From positions 1 to 20,378 of the forward strand of contig CANRLD010000009.1 in assembly GCA_947631375.1 (NCBI GenBank): a stretch of 20,378 nt of DNA, read 5' to 3'. Shown in pieces: positions 16,769-20,378 of this stretch. The translations under genes were made by a program, and so were the position numbers. Position 1 is the stretch's first letter, and every line of letters begins with the position of its first letter. The notes under the pieces are model-generated. The model saw only the letters and a list, made by a program, of their open reading frames with translations, did no database searches and was not told the DNA's origin. The stretch comes from an uncultured Methylophaga sp. (GTDB lineage Bacteria; Pseudomonadota; Gammaproteobacteria; Nitrosococcales; Methylophagaceae).

Positions 16769-18361
16769 TTAATCCTGACGAAATGCCAGTGTCGGCACTT
16801 GTAAATTATCCAAGCTGGCCAGTAAAGGCTGTGCAAGGGTTTTAAAATCTGCCAGATATTGTTTGGGGAGAGGCTCCGCTTTTGGCAGTGTTACTGTTAA
16901 AGGATTTTTGTGTACGCCATCGACACGAAATTCGTAGTGTAAGTGTGGCCCGGTTGCCAGTCCGCTGCTGCCAATATAGCCAATCACTTCGCCTTGTCTT
17001 ACCCGCTGTCCTACACGGATGCCTTTTTTATATCGTGACATATGTGCAAACAGTGTTGTGTAACGTCCGCCATGTGACAGGATCACTGTACGTCCATAAC
17101 CGCCCTTGGTTCCTACGAAATCCACTTTGCCATCACCTGTTGCCAGAATAGGCGTACCAGTTGCTGCCGCATAGTCAACACCACGGTGAGGGCGGTTGGT
17201 TTGCAATACGGGGTGCTTACGGTTTGGATTAAACCCGGAACTGATGCGTGAAATGGGGACCGGCGTACGGGTAAATGCCTTACGCATACTGTTGCCGTCC
17301 GGTGTATAGAAACGGCTATCACCATTATTATCTGTAAAGCGCAGTGCCCGGAAAGTGTTGCCGCGATTGGTAAACTCGGCAGCCAGAATTTCGCCATCGC
17401 CTACTTTTTCGCCATCCAGAAAGTTTTCGTTATAAATGACTTTAAAGCTGTCACCTTGACGAAGATCCAGAGCAAAATCCACGTCCCAGCCGAAGATATG
17501 CGCCATTTCCATGATCAGTTTATCGGACATGCCGGCTTTTTGAGCATCAACGAACAATGAACTTTGGATTTCGCCAGCAACCAGCTGACGTTGTTTATCG
17601 AGTTCCCGTTCGATCGTATCGGTTTCAAAGCCTTTTTCTGTTGCGGTTAAAGTAAGTGTTTTGATTGGAGTCAATTGCAGCTGAAGTTGTTCGAGCACCA
17701 GCTTTTGCTCACTGTCAATTGTTGTGCCAAAGCGTATCATTTGGCCAGGCTTCAGGTTAAGCAGTGCTTTGGCATCTTCGCCGGCGGTTTGCGCTACGTT
17801 GTAGACATCGCGTGCGCTGAGGCCAGCACGGGGGAAAATTAAGGAAAGGTTATCGCCGGACTTTACTTCAATTTCCTGCCAGCTGATTTCTGCTTCAGCA
17901 GCCGAGGTCGCGATCTCAGCGGTTTGTGCCTCGTCCAGAAGCGAAGTGGTGCTGTCTATTGTGTCGGCCGGTCGGGGGTGATTCAGATGTAAACGTTCTA
18001 TGGCTGCAGATTCATTTAATGAAATATCGGCTTTGGATGTGGTTGTCGGCTCGACAGCAGCTATATCTGGAACACTCGTTTGCTGGGGGACTGATGTTTT
18101 GGTGGGCAGTGGAACGGTGGATTGTTCGGTGGTTGAGTTTTCAGCTGCAGCAGGCATGTTTGGTAATTGCACGGTCTGGGTCTGACTGGTGGTCGTGCTC
18201 GGTTCACCCGTGGCCAGCACTATACCGGTAATAAAAATGCCAGACAGCGCCAGTAATGATAGTGTTGGGATATGCTTACGTTTGTGTGGGGATGACAGCG
18301 ATTCGGATTTAAATAGTTTTGCTTGCTGTGATGAGCTCAGAAGTCTGTTACGTTTCTTCAT
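16769..18361 (-). CDS. mepM: M23 family peptidoglycan DD-endopeptidase (MepM-like), membrane-anchored
   Basis: This is a zinc metallopeptidase expected to cut peptide cross-links in peptidoglycan during cell-wall growth. The 530-residue product has a basic N-terminus, one transmembrane anchor at about 31-50 (IPTLSLLALSGIFITGIVLA), and a Ser/Thr/Pro-rich periplasmic linker to about 158. An OapA/LysM-like domain follows at about 160-250 (EIEVKSGDNLSLIFPRAGLS). The C-terminal M23 domain at about 370-490 holds zinc ligands H392 and D396 (HRGVDYA) and H473-x-H475 (GPHLHYEF), with H440 in LFAHMSRY. It lies upstream of anmK on the same strand and diverges from tyrS, an arrangement common in gammaproteobacteria. 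The symbol follows the family and is not proof of one-to-one orthology. Confidence 0.9.
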   Translation of the reverse strand: MKKRNRLLSSSQQAKLFKSESLSSPHKRKHIPTLSLLALSGIFITGIVLATGEPSTTTSQTQTVQLPNMPAAAENSTTEQSTVPLPTKTSVPQQTSVPDIAAVEPTTTSKADISLNESAAIERLHLNHPRPADTIDSTTSLLDEAQTAEIATSAAEAEISWQEIEVKSGDNLSLIFPRAGLSARDVYNVAQTAGEDAKALLNLKPGQMIRFGTTIDSEQKLVLEQLQLQLTPIKTLTLTATEKGFETDTIERELDKQRQLVAGEIQSSLFVDAQKAGMSDKLIMEMAHIFGWDVDFALDLRQGDSFKVIYNENFLDGEKVGDGEILAAEFTNRGNTFRALRFTDNNGDSRFYTPDGNSMRKAFTRTPVPISRISSGFNPNRKHPVLQTNRPHRGVDYAAATGTPILATGDGKVDFVGTKGGYGRTVILSHGGRYTTLFAHMSRYKKGIRVGQRVRQGEVIGYIGSSGLATGPHLHYEFRVDGVHKNPLTVTLPKAEPLPKQYLADFKTLAQPLLASLDNLQVPTLAFRQD

Positions 18362-18391
18362 GGGCGGTCCCTAGTATTTGTAGTAAATTCG

Positions 18392-18423
18392 TTCAATTCT
18401 CGCAGCATTTGACGAGAATTGAA
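18392..18423. repeat. Perfect 11-bp inverted repeat between mepM-like gene and tyrS
   Basis: TTCAATTCTCG (18392-18402) and CGAGAATTGAA (18413-18423) are exact inverse copies separated by 10 bp (centre to centre 21 bp, two helical turns). It sits about 30 bp upstream of the M23 gene start on the minus strand and just upstream of the tyrS -10 element. This could be an operator for a dimeric regulator or a hairpin in the mepM leader RNA. No U tract follows on either strand, so a simple terminator is less likely. Confidence 0.6.
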
Positions 18424-18445
18424 ACCCCTAAAAAGTAAGATCTTA

Positions 18446-18454
18446 TGTTATATT
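18446..18454 (+). promoter_or_regulatory. Probable tyrS promoter (extended -10)
   Basis: TGtTATATT at 18446-18454 is an extended -10 element, followed by a GC-rich stretch (GCCCGCC) that could act as a stringent-type discriminator. No good -35 hexamer lies 17 bp upstream. It is about 33 bp before the tyrS start, leaving a short leader with Shine-Dalgarno GGAG at 18476-18479. The same TGtTA pattern is seen before ndk. Confidence 0.5.
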
Positions 18455-18486
18455 GCCCGCCAATTTTTACGGCGTGGAGAAAGATG

Positions 18487-19686
18487 ATGGCAACTGTACA
18501 GGAAACTTTGGCAGAAATCCGCCGTGGTGCAGAAGAAATTCTGGTTGAAAAAGAGTTAATCGACAAGCTTGAGTCAGGCAAACCGTTACGCATTAAAGCA
18601 GGTTTTGACCCGACAGCGCCTGATTTGCATCTTGGGCACACTGTTTTGTTAAACAAGTTGCGTCAGTTTCAGGATATGGGGCATCAGATTTTGTTTCTGA
18701 TAGGTGACTTTACCGGCATGATCGGTGATCCCACAGGAAAAAATGTGACTCGCCAGCCGTTGACTCCTGAGCAGGTAAAAAAGAATGCAGAAACCTATCA
18801 GCAGCAGGTGTTTAAAATTCTGGACCCAGATAAAACACAGGTTGTGTTCAACTCACACTGGATGAATGAGATGAGCGCCGCGGACATGATTCGTCTAGCA
18901 TCGAATCATACTGTAGCTCGTATGCTGGAGCGCGATGACTTCCATAAGCGTTACAGCAATAATCAATCAATCGCGATCCATGAATTTCTCTACCCATTAA
19001 TTCAAGGCTATGACTCGGTTGTGCTGGAAGCGGATGTTGAACTGGGGGGGACCGATCAAAAATTCAACCTGTTGATGGGAAGGGAGTTACAGAAAGCTTA
19101 CGGTAAACCGCAGCAGTGCATTTTAACCATGCCGTTACTGGTCGGCCTCGATGGCGTACAGAAAATGTCCAAATCGCTAGGCAATTATATTGGTATTGAT
19201 GAGCCTCCCAAGGATATTTTTGGCAAACTGATGTCCATTTCTGATGAATTGATGTGGCGTTATATTGATTTGCTGAGTTTCAGAACGCTTGCCGAAATTG
19301 CACAATGGCGCGATGAAGTCGCTGCCGGTCGCAATCCTGTCGAAATTAAAAAAGCCTTCGCGGAAGAAATTGTGGCGCGTTTTTATTCAACAGAGATAGC
19401 AGCAGAAGCGAGAACTGGATTTGAAAATCAGTTCAAGAAAGGTGAATTGCCGGAGGATATTCCGGAGATCAGCCTTGAGGTCGGAGATGAAGGCATGCCG
19501 ATAGCAAATCTGCTGAAAGAAGCAGGGCTGACAACCAGTACCTCAGAATCATTAAGGATGCTTAAACAGGGCGCTGTTAAAGTTGAAGGGGAAAAAATAG
19601 ATGATAAAAGCCTGGTGATTCAAGCTGGTGTTGAATCAGTGTTCCAGGTCGGCAAACGCAAATTTGCCAAGATCATTACCCATTAA
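18487..19686 (+). CDS. tyrS: Tyrosine--tRNA ligase
   Basis: TyrS is a class I aminoacyl-tRNA synthetase that charges tRNA-Tyr. I use ATG 18487 (product MATVQETLAEIRRGAEE, 399 residues), 7 nt after GGAG. The directly preceding ATG 18484 is an equal alternative, and the in-frame ATG 18445 lies within the promoter and is rejected. The HIGH-type motif is HLGH at 48-51 and the KMSKS loop is at 225-229. The tyrosine-pocket region VELGGTDQKFN is near 183-193, and a C-terminal S4 RNA-binding domain is near 335-395 (SESLRMLKQGAVKV). Its length and N-terminus fit the TyrRS form found in Pseudomonas and relatives. It stands alone, between a divergent M23 gene and an rRNA operon. Confidence 0.97.
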   Translation: MATVQETLAEIRRGAEEILVEKELIDKLESGKPLRIKAGFDPTAPDLHLGHTVLLNKLRQFQDMGHQILFLIGDFTGMIGDPTGKNVTRQPLTPEQVKKNAETYQQQVFKILDPDKTQVVFNSHWMNEMSAADMIRLASNHTVARMLERDDFHKRYSNNQSIAIHEFLYPLIQGYDSVVLEADVELGGTDQKFNLLMGRELQKAYGKPQQCILTMPLLVGLDGVQKMSKSLGNYIGIDEPPKDIFGKLMSISDELMWRYIDLLSFRTLAEIAQWRDEVAAGRNPVEIKKAFAEEIVARFYSTEIAAEARTGFENQFKKGELPEDIPEISLEVGDEGMPIANLLKEAGLTTSTSESLRMLKQGAVKVEGEKIDDKSLVIQAGVESVFQVGKRKFAKIITH

Positions 19687-19696
19687 TGGGGAAGGA

Positions 19697-19727
19697 GAAC
19701 CGACGCTGCGGCGCATAGCGTCGGTTC
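19697..19727 (+). terminator. Probable tyrS transcription terminator hairpin
   Basis: GAACCGACGCT (19697-19707) and AGCGTCGGTTC (19717-19727) form a perfect 11-bp GC-rich stem with a 9-nt loop, starting 10 bp after the tyrS stop. The following ATTTACAT is only weakly U-rich, so the call rests on stem strength and position. Confidence 0.65.
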
Positions 19728-19808
19728 ATTTACATGATGTAACTATATAGCTTGTCGGCCACAGCGGTTACAGTGTGTTGGTTCGGCTCCATATATTGAT
19801 GACGCTGA

Positions 19809-20028
19809 CTTTCCCCTAAAAAACATACCTCGTTGATACGCTACTTGAGGCAACAAAGGTTGGCATATAGTCGTCAGTTGCTTATCAGTCCGAATTGCCA
19901 GCACTCATCCATTACTGAAAATAGCGATGAAATCCAAATTTAACAATGTGGCCCATTTCAGTCGTGTTTTTCATCAGGAATATAGTGCATTTTCTAGCGA
20001 ATACCATTTCATCAAACGGCGAGCCTGA
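19809..20028 (+). pseudogene. Degenerate remnant of an AraC-family transcriptional regulator (C-terminal DNA-binding region)
   Basis: The gap between tyrS and the rRNA promoters hides a decayed gene. From 19809 the frame reads LSPKK, then from 19842 YLRQQRLAYSRQLLI, a good match to the link after the first AraC helix-turn-helix, and reaches SSITE at 19919. One extra A in the run at 917-920 shifts the frame. From 19921 it continues IAMKSKFNNVAHFSRVFHQEY (19921-19983) and SSEYHF, a close match to the second AraC helix-turn-helix and its family signature, ending at TGA 20026-20028. The usual Gly before FNN is Lys, and the spacing after SPKK and before SSITE is expanded. Upstream frames have stops, and I see no ligand-binding domain or first-HTH body. 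Its length shows only the last third of a regulator survives. It is surely non-functional as read. Confidence 0.75.
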
Positions 20029-20145
20029 AGTGATTCCGAACTTTGCATATTGAAAATTGACTTGCTTTTGAAGAAAGTGACCCACAAATAATGTGGTATT
20101 TCATGCACATAATGAACGTTTGAACGACGAACACGATTTTAGCAG

Positions 20146-20173
20146 TTGACCTTGGTGTTTTAACCTGTAGAAT
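20146..20173 (+). promoter_or_regulatory. rRNA operon promoter P1
   Basis: TTGACC (20146-20151), a 16-bp spacer and TAGAAT (20168-20173) form a strong sigma-70 promoter. It is followed by the GC-rich discriminator GCGCCG, the typical signature of stringently controlled stable-RNA promoters. It lies upstream of a second, even closer-to-consensus promoter and an rRNA leader. Confidence 0.8.
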
Positions 20174-20175
20174 GC

Positions 20176-20200
20176 GCCGTTCTGTTTCGAAAGGAACGGC
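20176..20200 (+). repeat. Inverted repeat at the P1 transcription start
   Basis: GCCGTTC (20176-20182) and GAACGGC (20194-20200) pair exactly across an 11-nt loop containing TTTCGAAA. The left arm covers the P1 discriminator and the expected start point near 20180, so it could affect promoter opening or form a hairpin at the 5' end of P1 transcripts. No function is known to me. Confidence 0.5.
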
Positions 20201-20232
20201 TGCCAATACAGCAAGTTTAAATATGACGAGTG

Positions 20233-20260
20233 TTGACAGTGAAGCGAATAACTGTATAAT
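20233..20260 (+). promoter_or_regulatory. rRNA operon promoter P2
   Basis: TTGACA (20233-20238), a 16-bp spacer and TATAAT (20255-20260) are both perfect consensus hexamers. It lies 87 bp downstream of P1 and just before the antitermination elements, the classic tandem rrn P1-P2 layout. Transcripts would start near 20267. Confidence 0.85.
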
Positions 20261-20266
20261 TCTCGC

Positions 20267-20378
20267 TTCTTTGCAGCAGGAGCTGCAGCTCTTTAACAAA
20301 ACAATATCAAGTAATTTGTGTGGGTACTTGCGTTGGTCTCTTTAGAAGAAATCGATGTAAGTGTTCAACAGAACGCAA
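20267..20378 (+). ncRNA. 5' leader of the rRNA operon transcript with boxB-boxA-boxC antitermination elements (continues past window)
   Basis: Downstream of P2 the leader holds, in order, a boxB-like hairpin TGCAGC-AGGA-GCTGCA (20272-20287), boxA GCTCTTTAACAA (20288-20299) matching the E. coli rrn boxA, and a boxC-like TGTGTGGGTACTTGCG (20317-20332) resembling the E. coli leader GTGTGGGCACT. These recruit the Nus-factor complex that lets polymerase read through the rRNA genes. The mature 16S start (AGAGTTTGATC-type sequence) is not reached before the right edge, so no rRNA gene itself is called here. Upstream AT-rich sequence at 20029-20145 may hold UP-element or Fis sites, but I cannot define any. 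Confidence 0.85.

Noticed and set aside
20012..20299. 95-codon open frame on the minus strand through the rRNA promoter region
   Set aside because: It runs antisense through consensus rrn promoters and boxA and shows no family resemblance.
1..20378. CRISPR arrays, IS elements, tRNAs, phage genes, toxin-antitoxin or defence modules
   Set aside because: I saw no direct repeat arrays, transposase motifs, tRNA cloverleaf sequence, or defence families on either strand.

Overview
This window comes from a gammaproteobacterium with moderate GC content. The evidence is the gene order ndk-rlmN-pilF-rodZ-ispG-hisS, the recN-nadK pair, the block anmK / M23 peptidase / tyrS next to an rRNA operon, and an rRNA leader with enterobacterial-style boxB-boxA-boxC elements. 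The combination of housekeeping blocks with a glycogen cluster (glgB, glgC, GH57, malQ) would suit a methylotroph or Thiotrichales-like lineage, but that placement is a weak guess from gene content.

Layout. (1) 1-1113, minus strand: the 5' end of recN, then nadK, whose 3' end overlaps the recN start. (2) 1289-8549, plus strand: a tightly packed housekeeping run of ndk, rlmN, a frame-broken pilF, rodZ, ispG, hisS and pgi, with several stop/start overlaps. (3) 8598-15652: glycogen metabolism. glgB (minus) and glgC (plus) diverge. glgC overlaps a frame-broken GH57 gene, which is followed by malQ and then gcvH, which overlaps the malQ end. No glycogen synthase gene (glgA) is present in the window. 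(4) 15628-18361, minus strand: a cell-wall pair, an M23 endopeptidase followed by a frame-broken anmK that runs convergently into gcvH. (5) 18487-19686, plus strand: tyrS with its own extended -10 promoter and a downstream hairpin. (6) 19687-20378: a degenerate AraC-family regulator remnant, then tandem rRNA promoters and the rRNA leader with antitermination elements. The 16S gene itself lies beyond the right edge.

How the genes fit together. Pgi interconverts glucose-6-P and fructose-6-P and so feeds hexose phosphate toward ADP-glucose (GlgC). GlgB branches the polymer, and GH57 and MalQ trim and rearrange glucans. The minus-strand pair covers peptidoglycan cutting and recycling of anhydro-MurNAc.

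The most notable observations are four broken genes: pilF (about 22 nt missing), GH57 (about 8 nt missing), anmK (1 nt missing in an A run), and a previously hidden AraC-family C-terminal remnant between tyrS and the rRNA promoters. Whether the three short deletions are real mutations or sequence errors cannot be decided from the window alone. I found no CRISPR array, IS element, tRNA, phage gene, defence system or convincing undescribed system.
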